Positions 10,112 through 24,000 of a stretch of 64,000 nucleotides of DNA are shown here, one piece after another. Source of the DNA: Clonostachys chloroleuca. Its lineage: Eukaryota; Ascomycota; Sordariomycetes; Hypocreales; Bionectriaceae. Position 1 is the stretch's first letter. Each line of letters starts with the position of its first letter. Location of the stretch: assembly GCA_037952775.1 (NCBI GenBank), contig JBANAY010000003.1, forward strand, positions 10,726,001 through 10,790,000, in the 5' to 3' direction. Under the pieces are notes generated by a model, which did no database searches, was not told the DNA's origin, and worked only from the letters and a program-made list of their open reading frames with translations. A program made the translations under genes and the position numbers.

Positions 10112-13072
10112 TGAAACTGCAGATGCGGCAACAGTGCTACTCGCCTCCGCAGCACAGGCGGGAGCACCAAAGGATGGAAAACAAACAGCAAATATTGAAG
10201 TTGAGCGAAGGGGGTGGAGATTGGATGGAGGTTACTAATGTAGCAGAACCGCCGGTACTTGGCGACTACAAGCTGTGAGGTGAGGTACGCCAAGCGAGGC
10301 TAACTGCAGCGGCAGATGGTGTAATGGTCGGTGGCTGTAGCTTGCGCATGGCCGCCGTTGATTGGCTTCTGCGCCGCCGGAACTTGGCCCAGGCCCCTGC
10401 CGCGCTTTACGTCACAGGGCGCTCGCGGACTCGTGGTGGCTGTCCGTGGAAACTTTGACCGAAGTACCTGCCAGGTATCCCCCGAATTTCCGGCTTCGCC
10501 GCAGCAACTCGGTCTCGGATCGAGCATCATTCATCGAGGTAGGGGTCTGGCTGTGGTTGTGCCATGATTCGCAGGCTCTACTTTAATTCTTGCATGAGCC
10601 TCTACCACTGGCTCTCATTGCATCCTATCGCGCCGCAAACCAGCGCTGGATCCCAGTGCTATTAACCTTGATCTTCTCCTTGCATGATCTGCTAGCCGCA
10701 AGAGTCATGAGTTGTTCACCCGGTGACCTCATCGCAATCACCCACGATGCAGAGGCGGCCAGGTATGTGATCAAGGACATCTGGCCGCCACCTCTGCTTA
10801 TTGCGCTATTACCATCATCCGTCTGCTACGTGCCACAGCCGGCAACACACTGGACTCCGAACAAGCCTTGCCCAGCCCTCAGCAGGGGCCACGGGCTTCC
10901 GACGTACCGAAAGGCCGCACGGCCCCACTGTCGCTGCGGCACGCTAATTGATTGATTGATTGCATGCAACCAACAGTTGTGAATTCAGAATGGTTGTCAG
11001 CGTGCCAACGGTTTTTGTCATCAACCCAGAGCATGACAAATTCCACAACAATCAAATACACGCCGAAAAAGTATCAACATCAGGTGTACCAATGAATATC
11101 TGCTCCCCTCTTCATTGTGTAACCAGACTACACATCCCTGCAACCATTGAAACTGCCATCCTACAGCTCCCACCAATGACCCCAGCAAGTGGTTTGTTTT
11201 GGTGCCGCCGTTGCCTTGCCAGAAGACCTTATGCCTACCAAAACAAACAGCGAGATTTTTCTTGCTGACTAAATTTCATATTTCCTTAGCGCCGTGGCCA
11301 ATCTTCTCACTTGAAACGATATCTCGAACCCTAACGCCACGAGTTTTCCTTTCCTATAAACATTTCGTATAAACCTTAAGTTCAAGATTAATTTTAACTT
11401 ACGAATCAGTAGCGCTCTGCCATTAGCAGCAGTAGCACATACGAATCCAATTTCCTACGGTTGCTCGTATGAAAACAATACACATTTGAAATCATATAGA
11501 CGAACAGATCATTAGTACCAACCAGATTTAGAGAAAGATGACCTTCGTAGGGGAATTCAAGGTCAGTGAGCGGTATTTGGGAGCGGTTTCGAGGAGAAAC
11601 TCAAACCGGAGACTTTTCATGCCGTGAGATGGTGTGGGTGTTGCCGCATCCTCCGAGGGAAGACGACTAGGCTGTGTGTCATATGCTGTTCCTTAGCAGC
11701 TACCATTCTACACTTTCCGAGCCCTTGTATAGGACCTACCTCGATGCGAAGCTTTCAAGATCGCAAGGCGACCCATGAAGGGAACGGCAAGACAGCATCC
11801 AACCCAACACAGTGGAATAAAGCAGCGGCTTTGCCATTGCCAAGCGGCTCTGCCCAAAGCCAAGCTTAAATCGTGAACCCACCAATCGTTCATGCATGGG
11901 CCATCTTAAAAAAGTTGCTCGTTCCCACACGTTCAGCTCCGGCCCGTCATGATTGGACGCCAAGGCTCAACCACATGTTGAATCCGCTCAGCAGCCTGTC
12001 CTCCGCAGACCTGAGCATCACCGTAGCGCTGATTGATAACCCCAAGCCACAGCTGCCTTGCGCTCGTTGGACACTTGGAATATTACACAAATCGCAAGGC
12101 CGGACGAGTTCACGACCCGGACGCCGTGCCACAAACTCAGGGTTCCTCACGGGCAAGGCCGTCCTCCAAAGGCAAAACCTTGAAACTTTTACATAATGCC
12201 ATTCTCACGTCCTCTGTGTTTTTTTGCTTAGCGAATTGTAAAATATGGTCAATTCCCATCGGACCTCGCCTGCTTCCGCCTTGAATGGATCCGAACCCCC
12301 AGCGCGCGTAGACCCACTGCCCTTGGGTAAGGCCGAGTTTCTGAGATGGATTGGTCTAATTTGTGAGCACGGCACCCAGGGCATGAAAGGTGTGATTACT
12401 TCATGGCGAGTGGAATAGCTTCTCGCGGCGCAATAAATACTTGGTCGTCCCCCTGTTATCTGAATTCCGATCTTGTCGGCCTAATCCTGATTCCAACTGA
12501 GAACGACATACTCACCTCGACGACTCACCAAGTGTAAACACGGAAGGATCATGAGTGTGATGAACCGGGTAATACGACACCGTTTACCCAAGGCAGCTGG
12601 CGTAAAGGGGCATCAGCCAAGGTCAGGACCATGAATCGTCTACGCACTTTGGAATATTCGTTAGCCCCGAAATATCTCGATCCAAACAACGCCATTTCGA
12701 CTCGCTCCTCACACATTCGGCCAAGATGCTATTACAGTTGGTTCATTTGGCGTCTCCAGCTTCAGTCCATCTCGCGACTATCCGTGAACGTAAAACCAGT
12801 CGCCAAACGGCTTTTTCACCAATGCGGCTACTCTCCCGTCCGCTACTCTCACCAACACTTCACAGATTGGCTGTTACGACGAATACCAGTTCGCCTCACT
12901 TGACGGCCCCACATCGAAAACGCTTTTTTGCAGATGTATCGAATCCTGATTTGATTGATATTCAAAAATAAACGGCTATATAAACGGCGGGCCGTGTGTT
13001 ATTAGGCCATATATGGGGTATCATATTATATGATGCTACATTATTTACTTGACGGTTGCATTCCCCCTTCCA
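10112..13072. other. Long intergenic region
   Basis: Upstream of the DUF2985-like gene and downstream of the nucleoside transporter. AT-rich patches (about 11270-11530 and 12900-13060), a short attg microsatellite near 10947-10962 and a small perfect palindrome (about 13020-13034) are present. No frame has a recognisable domain. Confidence 0.5.
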
Positions 13073-15074
13073 CTACCTCTGGGTAGAAATAACAAGTCCA
13101 GCGACAGCGGCAGAAGTGAGGGTGGCCATAACACCTGAAACCAGGGCAGAGAAGGCAAGTCGAGAAACGTCACCACCTCGAGAAGGTGCCAGTTGGCCAA
13201 GAATACCGATCTGGATACCCAAAGAGCCAATGTTGCCGAAACCACAACAGGCATAGGTAGCAATCAGGTTGGATCGGGGAGAGAGCTCGGCGTATTCAGT
13301 GGATGTTGTCAACTTGGTGAAGGCAACATACTCGTTCTAAGAAAGGGTGTGTTAGGTATGGTCATCGAGTAGAGTACGTGACAACGGAAAAAAAGGACTT
13401 ACGGTGATGATTTTCTCAGCAATGAGCTTAGAGACCAACAGAATGTCTCGATCCCTCTTCAGCTCCTGGTTACTTGGGTCAAAGTCCCTTCGAGGAACAC
13501 CGAGGAGGAATGCGACAGGGTACAAGACGTAGCCCAAAATAGTCTGCAGGGTAAGCTGAGGGTCGTTGATATCGATGTATCCACCCCACCAGGTGAGCAG
13601 TCCATTGATGAGACCGACAGCGGCGATGATACACAGGATGGAAGCCATGATGGTTCCGGCAATCTTGATACCCAGCAGAGCACCATCAGCGAAAGCGTGG
13701 AGGGCGTTCTCGGCTCTGTGCTCGTCCTCATCGGGGATGACAACGCGACCAGCGGTGAGGGTCTCCTCAACTTCGGGGTATCGCAGCTTGGAGATAGCAA
13801 GGGAAGCTGGAATGGACATGATACACGAAGAAACAAGAACCTCAGGGTTCAGGCCCAGACCGATGTAGCCGACGAGGACGGAACCAGAGATGGTTGCAAA
13901 ACCGCAGGTCATGATCTGGTGAATCTCGGCCTTGGTCATATGAGGAACGAAGGGGCGGACAAGCATGGCCGATTCACCCTGTCCGATGAAGGGTGTGGCA
14001 GCAGCGACCACAGCCTCGGCACCAGACACACCCAGCATCCAAAAGACGAAGGTGGCCATCTTCTTGATGAACCACTGCAGGAAACCGATGTAGTAGGACC
14101 TGGACGAGAGAGATGAAGAAGATGATGGCAGGAAGGACACTGAAGAAGAAGAATAGGTACTGGGAGATCTCTGGAGTAGTCAAGAAAGCAACACCATCCC
14201 TAGCAAAGCTGAGCAAGTCGCTGGCGCGGTCTGCAATAAACTTGAAGATGTCGTAACCAACTTGAGTGCGCAGGACGAAGAGACCAATGATATACTGAGC
14301 AAGCATGCCACCGGAGACAGTTCGCCAGTTGACGGACCTTCGGGCAGTGCTGGTAACCCAGAAGGAGAAGAGGATGAGGGCCATGCCAACCAAGCTGATC
14401 GCGCGATTGGCACGGGTGTTGTCTTCACTCTCTTCTGTGACGAAGGAGCCAACGAGGATGACAGCAACCGTCACGGCACCGCCAGCCAAGCTGCGCCACT
14501 TCTCAGGGACAAGGTCGTAGATCCTGACAGCGGTGTTGTGCCAGACCCATTTGATCGGGTTAGACACATAGCGGATGGGCACATAGAAGAAGATGAGGCG
14601 GAGAGTGATGGCGAGCCAGAGCAGGAAAGGGATAACCCAATTCTTGTCGTGTCGGTGAACGACAACGGAAGCAATCCACCACCCGGTAAAGAGAAGCAGG
14701 AGGAAAAGGTGGATGAGCTTCTTGCGATGACGGTACACGACCGCAAACTTGCGATTGGTCGCGCGGCTGGGTTCCTCCCCTGAAGAAGCAGCTTCACGAA
14801 CTACACCGGCCTTTTCATGGTCGCTATAGTCGGGAGGTGTGCCGGGAGTGGTAGATGGCACCTTGGTGACCTTCTCCCCTTCAGTTTCCTTCTTGGGCGT
14901 GGGCTCATGGTGGTGCTGGAGAGGCACGTGAGGGGCGTCGGCCGTTGTGCCAGTCGTGTAGAGGATGTCGTCTGGTGCTTGCGCACTAGGCGCGTGGTTC
15001 TTGTGGGCATGATGATGCTGGTTCTCAGCATCAAGAGCCGGGTCAGTGTGTGGCGTCGTCTTGGTATCGGCCAT
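13073..15074 (-). CDS. Concentrative nucleoside transporter (CNT family), one frame break
   Basis: Two exons, 13403-15074 and 13073-13336, joined across a 66-base intron (ACC|gtaagt...cttag|AAC). About 645 residues. A plasma-membrane importer that couples nucleoside uptake to a cation gradient. The CNT core is clear: the YYIGFLQWFIKKM helix, then VSGAEAVVAAATPFIGQGES, a signature of nucleoside/Na+ or H+ binding. HMTKAEIHQIMTCGFATI follows, and then, after the intron, NEYVAFTKL, IATYACCGFGNIGSLGIQIG and a final hydrophobic helix. The cytosolic N-terminus is about 120 residues long with His clusters. The first ATG is MADTKTT at 15072-15074; the frame opens slightly upstream without one. The frame breaks near 14094-14098 inside a conserved helix. 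Confidence 0.9.
14093..14099 (-). other. Frame break in CNT gene (two bases missing or one extra)
   Basis: The coding strand reads gtccaggtcctactacatc. VQV and YYIGFLQW lie in different frames in the middle of a conserved membrane helix; no intron fits. Confidence 0.7.
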
Positions 15075-18071
15075 TGCGAAGGCGAGGTAGGACAAGGCCT
15101 GTCCAAAGGGTATATTCTAAGACAGGAGGCGGGGACCAAGTCAATGGCTGCTTGCGCTATGCTGCCCCAGGGCTTCTATGGTTGAACAGAGAGCTGGGTG
15201 AACCAAGAAGAAAAATTCCTGCGGAGACGCGACAGACAGGGCGAATATAAGGCCCTTTTTTCACCCGCCCTTATCTTTGGTCTGGGGTGGGAGCGTTTTG
15301 GGGGATCGGCTGTGCCGAAGGATGCAACGCCGGATCGTTGCCCAGGTCTACTAACACCACATCTACCCACTTTGCAGTTGGTATCCACGACAAGACGCAA
15401 ATTAAGAACAGAGTGGGTTCCCGGGACGAGAGTGGTGTGGCGCTGAGGATATCTCGGAGAAAGGGTTCAAGGCTAATTATGGCAGAGGAAGCCGTTGAGG
15501 CAGCATTAAGAGATAAAGCAAGAGGCAAGTGGCGAGGGCCGCGGTCCAACTTTAAACGTAGAGCTTGGCCACAGCATACCAGAGCTGACCTTCCTCGCCT
15601 TTGCGGTAGGTCAGCACCGTGGAAGGAGGTACGATAGCAAATGGCTTGGATGCACCTTCCCCCTCCGTCAATGGCAATGGCCAATTGCCTTGGACAGCCG
15701 GGCAGGGAGCTCTTTCCGCCGGTACCTTGTCTCTTTCCCGTTACCCACCAGGTCCCTCTGTGCATCCCTCAATCATCTCTGTTTCTTATCGAGATGCCCA
15801 GTGTCAGCTAAGATGAGAGTCTCGTCTCAGGGTCTCTCGGCCCTGCGCCGTTATCTTCCTCTTCACGTGAAATTGCCCTTCCGGAAATGGCCCCAGATCC
15901 CTCGTTTTTTTTTTCTCGACGCCCACATCCATAGTGTGTCGTGTGTCCCAGCTTTCGCGGAGCCCTGGTCAGGATGGGGTTGAAAAAAAAGTCCCTGTGA
16001 TGGGGAAACCCTGGTCAAGCCTGGCACAGGTGCGTCGGCCACGCAGCCCCGAAACGGAATAGCAGCGCCTCTCGTGTCATGGCACTCCGCTGCGACTTTG
16101 GCCGTGGAGGTTTTCAATCGTCGTCCAAAGGCATTCTCACTGTGCACTGAAGGTTTAGATAGGCACGAGACCACAGTGCGATCGGCCTGAGAAGAAACGA
16201 CGCTTGCAAGTGGTGCTACGGGGCGATGGAGGGAATGGCGTGCCTCGTTGGCCATCTCGAAGCCTTCGATGCATGATGTCCCACCCACACTTCTTTTTTC
16301 TTTCTCTTGCTCTTCCTCGCCGTCTGCTGGTGCTCCGTGCCGCTCGCGTCAGTGATAAAGCCCCAGCAGCCAAACCCCAGAAATGGGCCTGCTGCCAGCC
16401 AATGGCATGCCGCTACCAAGGCTTGGTCAGAATTTTAGTTGTTTCCCTTGAGCAGCTACTTTCGGGAGGCGCTCGGCGTCTCTAGTGTCTGACTTCCCGT
16501 TCGGGAAGGACAATGTAACCAGCAGAGAGACTGGACCAATCAGCACCGGTGAGTTTGGTTCGACGACTGGGGGCGTGGGACTAATGGCAGCGTATCTTGT
16601 CAGTTGGTATCTCCAGGCCTAATTGAGAAGCTTTTAGTGGCCATTTTGTTCTACAGGTTCAATTATCTCTGGTCCAGTCCCTTGATAGGCGTGTTCCTAT
16701 CAAGCTCGAGCCTCCAGGTCTCATATCTCCATTGATAATTGATATGCGACTGATGGTCCGGAGTTCTTGTTCAAAAGAGCCAGTGCCAAGACCACCGGGC
16801 GCTGATCTGACGGCCGACTCTCCAGAGCTCCAGAGGCAAGAAACGGGGATGATAAGACAAAGACATACTCAGGCCAATAGGCACAACCAGCGGCCATATG
16901 ACCCTGATCCCTAGCACTTGCATGCATGGCTCCAAGCCAATCCTTTCAAGGGCCTCCTTTGGACCTCGATCCTTCAGATGAGCCGAGTGATTGAGATACT
17001 CAGCCCATGGCCCAATCCCTCTCCTCCATCTTACTTTCTTGATCACCCGACAATTTGCCACATATGGACAGGACCGCTTATCACCACCCCAGACTCGTCG
17101 GCCTGGCCCCATCTCTTGGCACCTGCTTCCCTGTCCCACATAAGATAGCTGGTCTTACGTTTCGATATCAAATCAGCGTGGTGTTTGTGTCTCCAGCCGG
17201 AGCCAGACCCAGGTCAATCGAGACCGTGGCACGAGAGGAGAATGCCCCGGAGTGGCGCGCAGATGCGAACAAGCTCCATGCTTGCCGAGACACACGCTAT
17301 TACGCCAAGCCGGACAACAGTCCCAGAAACTGAGTGAACAATGATCATTGACAAACTCGCCCATCGCCACTGGACAGTCTCTCCCGCCAACCCATGCACC
17401 CAAGATGATCCTTTTAGGTAGGTGGCTGAGGATGAACTTGGCACCGAGAGCGAAATGAATTCGTATGGCGGCGGACGCCGTTGGCAATAAGAGCAAGCCA
17501 TGCTCGCGGGCAGAGGCCAGTTCTGTTCTGGCTGGCTCGCTGGCGCACTTTTGTTGATCTGCTTCAGCCGCATCGAATTCATGCATTCACATGTACATGG
17601 AACCGTAGCTTGGCGTCAATAAAGGTAATCGGATCGGCAGCCCCTCCCATATCGAACACCGCCTTCGTTGCCAGATACGTGTGCAAACAAGCCTTCAGGT
17701 GCGACCTTCCATGCGTCTGATAATGCGGAGAGATCCTGGGGACGCGTGTGGCTCCCACCATCCATGTCAAGCCCACTAGCTAGGGAAGTAGTCGAAGCAG
17801 CTAAGATGCCTACGTACACACCACCATTAACCGTAGATTTGTAGTTCATACTGATTACAGGGTATAAGATAAAGTAAATGGAAGATGGATAAGTATACGT
17901 TGTCCTATCGGGGCCGTTATCTGATACGGACATGGATAAAGCTGGGAAACACAAAAGAACCGATAAACTCATTACACTCCCCCCCTTTCTCCCGCTTAAA
18001 TCTAATAGTTCCTTCCGATTTTTCGCTCCTCGCCGGATTCCGAAGATGTTGATGCTTCTTCCCACTTGGCT
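15075..18071. other. Long intergenic region
   Basis: Upstream of the nucleoside transporter and downstream of VPS13. Several open frames of 60-160 codons overlap on both strands without domains, signal peptides or codon regularity; they look like chance frames. Confidence 0.55.
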
Positions 18072-21000
18072 CTACCCACCACCGCTTCGAAAACGCCTGT
18101 TGTACTCCTCGACCGCGATCCCCAGCATCTTGTACAGGAAACCTCTCTCCCCTCCCCCTCCTACTGGTATGAAAGGACCATTGGCACCTCCGCGTAGTGT
18201 TAAACTTACGCCAGTACGCTCTTTGGCAATCGTCTGTACATCCTTGAGCGGCACATCCCATTCACTAGCCAGTCGCTTAGACCTGATGAGAAGAATGCGT
18301 GCAAAGGTAACCATGACTACCATATCCTCCTTTGGCAGTTCCAAGTGACCAATGTACTGCTCGTCAAAGTACTTCCCGTTGTCAACCTGTTTCAGCCAAT
18401 ACTGGCCCAACGCTTCACGGGCATTGTACGGTCGCACAATGCCGTCGTTCGGGATGAAACGTGGGTACCGCGTGCGCTCTAACTCGGACCCATCGAATAC
18501 GGTCGTCGTATTGCGGATACCCTCACTGACATTGCTTGCCATATCCAAAACACCGACAGCAGGCTTCGTGGCAAGCCCAAGCACTCCCTTGCCGACTCCC
18601 TTGAAAAAGCCAAGGGCTCCCTCCTGCTCGGCGCCCTCCAGGGGTTTCCGCGCTAATCCACCGATGCCAGATGCGACACTGGTCAGCAGACTGTTTGTCC
18701 CGGCGGCCACCCCATAAAGTGCATGTTTAGGTCTGTTCCTGGCCCGAGTGATACGACGGCGATCCTGGAATTGCTTGTCGAGTGATGCAGCCGCGAGGCC
18801 TTTGCTCAAGCTACCCGTAAACTTGGAGAAACTGTCACTGAAACCAAAGACGGTCTTTTTAGCAAATGAAGCTGCTCCCTTGGCGATACCGATCCCAAAC
18901 TCTTCAGGTCGATCCGAGAGAATGAGACCCTGGTATGGCTCGTAGAAGATGTCGGTGACACCGGATGAAATGTTGTTGAATAAGCCCACAGGGTTGCCGA
19001 GGAAATCCGCTGAACCCAAAATCTTGTGTATCTGATACATGACTTCCTGACTGTAGTGGTTGGAAATGTTCTGGATGAGAACTTGAGTCGAAACGCGCAC
19101 ATTGTCAAGAATGAGAGCGTTGAAGCGAATAGGAGCATCGTTGACGTTGCCAATCGCCATTGTCATAACGTTGAGGAAGAACATGATTGGGTTCCGAGTA
19201 GATTGCTGGTCTTCGGCATTAATTCTCTCTGTCCGCATGAAGCTCAAATCAACCTGCATCGGTTGAATATTGAGTACCTCAAAGTAAATGTCTTGTCCTG
19301 CTGCCTGCTGTGTAGGCTGGGGGATATCCAAATTCTCATCGCATAGCTTGCCCTCAGCCTCAATCGTCCAGCGCGCGCCAGGGACGTCGGAAAATTCCAG
19401 AAGAGCAAACACAAAGTCCTCGTCCAGGTCAATAGTCAACTGCTGCAGCAGGATAGTGGCATATTTGATATATAATACGCCATAGGAATCATCCTTAACT
19501 CGGCTGATCATCGCATGCAGCGAAGGGTGTGCATCAACTTCTTGCGCCTTTTTGGGAACCACGCTGGGGTAGACGATCATTGGGAAAATGCCGCCATACA
19601 GCTGGTTATCAATCTGGATCCATTTGACTGATAATGAGACAGTTTGAATCAGAGGGGAGTCACTGTACCGAAGCTGGATATCCTTGAAGGTGAGATATGC
19701 CAACTCCTTGAGCTGGGCGTTAATGAGGGAGATGCCCACACTGGCCAGCCTCAGCTGCGCACGGAAAGTGGCACCGGTGTCCTGATCCTTTACTTCGAAC
19801 GCCTCCAGACCAGACTTTGTTCGCTCAACCGCCTTGGGTTTGTACATGCTCTTGCTTGCCCGGAAGTTACTGAGGATCATTGTTTGGGTGGGTCCGTCAG
19901 CAGCCACGTTGATGTCAATGATTTTTTGTTGTCCCTCCGGTGAGATGAACTTCATTGGGACTTGGTTACCGATTTCAGCTAACTTGACGTGCCGGTCTTT
20001 CTTGTTTACAGAAATGATGATCTCGCGGAACTTCGCTGCCGGGAAATCCCAAGCATAAGGCATGATGCTTCGAGGGGGCAATCGGTAGCGCACAGGTTTC
20101 CACCCACTGAGATCTTCAACACCGTCTTCATCAACATTGGGGTTGGCCTGGTAGAAGGTAAATTCGGTATCACTCTCGTTTCGCATGGAGTATGGCCAGT
20201 TCTTGGTCTCGAAACTGAAGCTGAGGAAGACTGTGGATTCCTCCAAGAGGATTTCGACCCTCACCAAACGCTGACGCTGGCCAGCCTTGGCGATCTTGAC
20301 GTGGGTTGTTCCGATATCCGCGATGTTGAACGGCGAGGTCCATTGGTTGTTAACACCGGGATAGCAGAGACAGAGCTGCTTGACGGTAGATTTTTGCATG
20401 AAATGAAGAGGTTGCAGAGCACCGCCTTGGAGTGTTAGGTAACCCGAAGAACTGGGCTCCCGAATGAGAAGTTCTTCACCAAGCTTGTTTCGCATGACAA
20501 AGCGTGGAGCAAGAGTCACCACCTTGGTAAGTTTGTACTTCCCATCGCCAGACTTCACGGTAATGCCGAGATGAACCTCCTTGTTCTGTTTTGACGAGGA
20601 GTTGAGCACAACTTCCGAGGTACTGCCAATAGCATCGAAACTTTGAGGCTTACTCCATTCTGAATCTGCTACCTTTAGCAAAGCTCGGTTGCGGTGATCG
20701 TCGTTGCCGTATGAAAACATGTATGGAAGAGCTTTTGGTCGATCCTGATCGGAAGTATCCACCAATGGGAACTGTCCTGCGGCGGGCCTGGCTTGCTGCA
20801 AGAACGTCTTTGCTCGAACCATCAATTCCAAGCCAGTCTTGTTCAGTACGACATATGGGCTGTATACGGTGACCTTGAAGGCGCCTCCGCTATTAGGAAT
20901 CCTGAAATACTGTACGTTGAGATGAAGCGGGAGCCCTTGATCGTCCTTGAGAATAATGCGGTTCTCTTTTCGGAAATCCTCATTGGTTCCAGAATTGATG

Positions 21001-24000
21001 ATTGCAAAATCGCTGGGTTTGAAGACAGTATCCTGCATGTCAATGCTGAGAAGGAGGAGGTGGGAGAGCTCCACGACATGAACAGGGCTTACACCTCCCT
21101 TTCGGAGGAAATTAGACCAATCCTTCTTAGTGTTTCGGTCGTATATCCTGTATTTGAAGTCATAAGGGAGCAGATTTTCGAGTGTAATGGGTGCCGACAG
21201 CTTAATTTTCATGTTTGGATATGACCTTGCCAAGCGGTTAGCATATCAGAACAACAAACCTCTTATTCCAACCAACCATTCAGTGAACTTACTTTGTCAG
21301 GGGATTAGCCTTGTCAAATCTCGCATGTACTTGGAAATAGAACGGGTCCGCAGTGTCCCCTTTGCACACGATCTGCCTGGTAGGTCGCATCAAGAGGTCT
21401 TTCCACCAGAGCTGTTCAGTGCTCCATCGATACCCAAATCCTCCATCGGGACGGATTAAAGCTGCCTTTTCATACGCTGCGCCTACTGGAGCCGGCCTTG
21501 ACTCTCCAGGAGCGATTTTCTCAATCTTGAGCAAATGCCCGTCCTGAGAATCGTAGATTCCAAGCTCAACGGGAATCTCGGTCGCGTTCTCGAAAAGCAG
21601 GGGCGAGCGAAGAGTCACATATTTGACGTTGTCAGCACCTAAGCCGACCTCTACACAGAGCCGGTGGAGAACATCTGCTTTGGGTCGTAGGCCATAGGTG
21701 AACTCGCCCTCGCGATTGATTCGTACGTTTTTAACGGTATCAAATCCACTGCCCTCCAGAGTAATGCTGACATCATTCTGATTGGATTCAGTAAGAAGAT
21801 TTTCACGCATCTTTTCCCAATGCTCAAAACTCCACGGAGCTTCCTTGCCGTCTTCTAACGAGACCGAAATCGGCTCTTCGCTAGTCGGGCTCTTCGAGTT
21901 GACCACGACATCAAACCCGGTGTAGTTCCTGATTCGGTAAGGAGCTTCATTCACACGTGGCTTGTCCAACACGTTCTGCTCTGTTGTCAAGAAATCAAAT
22001 GATTTTGAAGCAAGAGCAATGGTAGCCGTAGTGATTGTCACATCGAATGCTCGCTTAGACGCTAAATCAACAGAGAGCAGGCCAGTTCCAATCTCTCTGG
22101 CAACACCAAGGCCGACCTGCCATGGCTCGATGAGTGGCTCCCAACTGGATTTGGAAAAGTTGTAGACGTTTGAGTACATATCAACGGCCACCTCCGCTTT
22201 GAGATTCGATGTCCAATTTTGTGCAGAGGCCGTGAATTGCTTCACCCCAATGTCGAGAATTGGCAACTCGTGCAAATCACCAATGAGAACAACTCGGACG
22301 CCTTCAATGGTTGCAGAAAGCTCCTCCTGGGCTCGGACGGGTAACTTTGATACTTCGCTATGTGGTCTCTGACCCCCAGCGCCAACTGATTTCGAACCCT
22401 TTGTCTTTCCAGTTGAAGAATGGCCCCATGTACTGCCAGATTTTTGCTTCATGCCAGCATTACGCAGCTGTTTAGCCTTTTGTTCCGCTGGTGTCTCCTT
22501 GGGGGCCTTGGTGTCATTTCCAGATAGCTCACCAGCCCTTGTGATGATCTGGAGAGCCAGCAAAATATCACGCAAAGACAGACGTAAAATAAGTGGCTCA
22601 ACCTCGATATGAATGGCTGTAGTGATCTGTTGGGAGCTGTCCATGCTGAGCTGGACAGAGAAGTCGTCGATGATGCGCAGACGAGATGTCTCGAAGCGAT
22701 CCATCCGACAGAGAAACATTCCGACTTGCGAAATTTGGAAGGTGAGAGAATGCTGTTTCGAAAGAAGCATTTGCCGAATACCCAGAACAATGGCCTCGGA
22801 ATTTGATACTAGGGGATTGGCAATGAGGATTACCTGTGCATCAACCAAGTTTACTCGGAATGCCAGATTCATATTCGACTCGGGTTTCTCGGGCTCCTTC
22901 TGGGACGGAGTATCCTCGCTTTGCCGAGCTGAGGATAGAGATCTTGCCTGTTGGGATCGCTGAGCGTCAAATGTAACTGCAAGAGAGTCGGTGTCAGACT
23001 CCTCAGGTGATCCCAGGATACTTTCATCATCAACCGGGGAGATCTCTTCTTGAACCAGCCCCTCAGTTAAGAACTTTTGGATTACGAAGAGATAGTCAAG
23101 TGCGAAGATTACGCGAGGACTGTCAAGTGTTGCCATTGCGATCACATTTCTTTCCTTGCCCCCTGACATTGTAACAGAGGCCATCAGTTGGTGGACATCT
23201 TTGTTGGCTGATGCCATAATACGACGGAACCTATTAGTCTCGCTTGGTCGGCTATCATATATGGTGAAAGCATGGATCAGGAGTTCAGCTTCCAGCGAGT
23301 TGTCTGACAACATGCGGACTTTGACCTTCGACTCGTCAAGTGAGAACCGAGACAGGCTTGATTTTGCCAGATCACCAACTGGATGATCATCCTCTGCAAG
23401 GATGAGCTCGAGGCCAATAGTATTCACTTGGAACACAAGATCCAGCTTTGTCCATGTCGTGTCGACCGAGCTGAGTTCCGGACCCAAGTGGATGAGCGGC
23501 CCATCATCGGCTTGTTGGTTTTGATTGATCGATTGCGCTCGGCGCAGGGTATCCTGATCTACAGCTTTGGCGGCCTCTTCGTCCCCACCCTCGCCCTCCC
23601 CAGCAAATGCAGCCGGAACAGATTGCGAGATAGCCATCAGAGATCTCAACTGAAATTGGGTGATTCGTAGATTGAAGTCAGACATTGATCCTTCGATTTC
23701 GGTATCAGGACGTTGAGCACCAGGCGTGTGTTCAGCATGTGTGATGTTGAACCCAAGGTCAACATGGTCAATCATCTCCAACTCCTCTGACTTGTCGTCG
23801 GAGTAGTTGAAGTCAGAAGTCAGCCTGATATTTCGAATACCAGCCGATATTTTCATCGCAATGTCGGAGTCCTTGCTATCGTCTATCGGAGCGAACTTAT
23901 TCTGGGCGTATATTTCACCGAGATATGCTGTGACGAGATCTCGTTTCGTTCGACCAGGTACGACCACGCGGGGAAATACAACAATGGGAGTCTTGACGAT

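Noticed and set aside
12280..12330. A tRNA-like T-arm sequence (minus strand gggttcggatcc)
   Set aside because: The invariant A after TTCG is a G, the T stem pairs poorly, and no D-arm or anticodon arm fits upstream.
15072..15095. Upstream extension of the nucleoside transporter beginning at a TTG codon
   Set aside because: The first ATG in frame (15072-15074) has good context, and there is no reason to prefer a non-ATG start.
15271..17586. Several 80-165 codon frames between the nucleoside transporter and VPS13
   Set aside because: They overlap on opposite strands, lack domains or signal peptides, and none splices into a longer frame.
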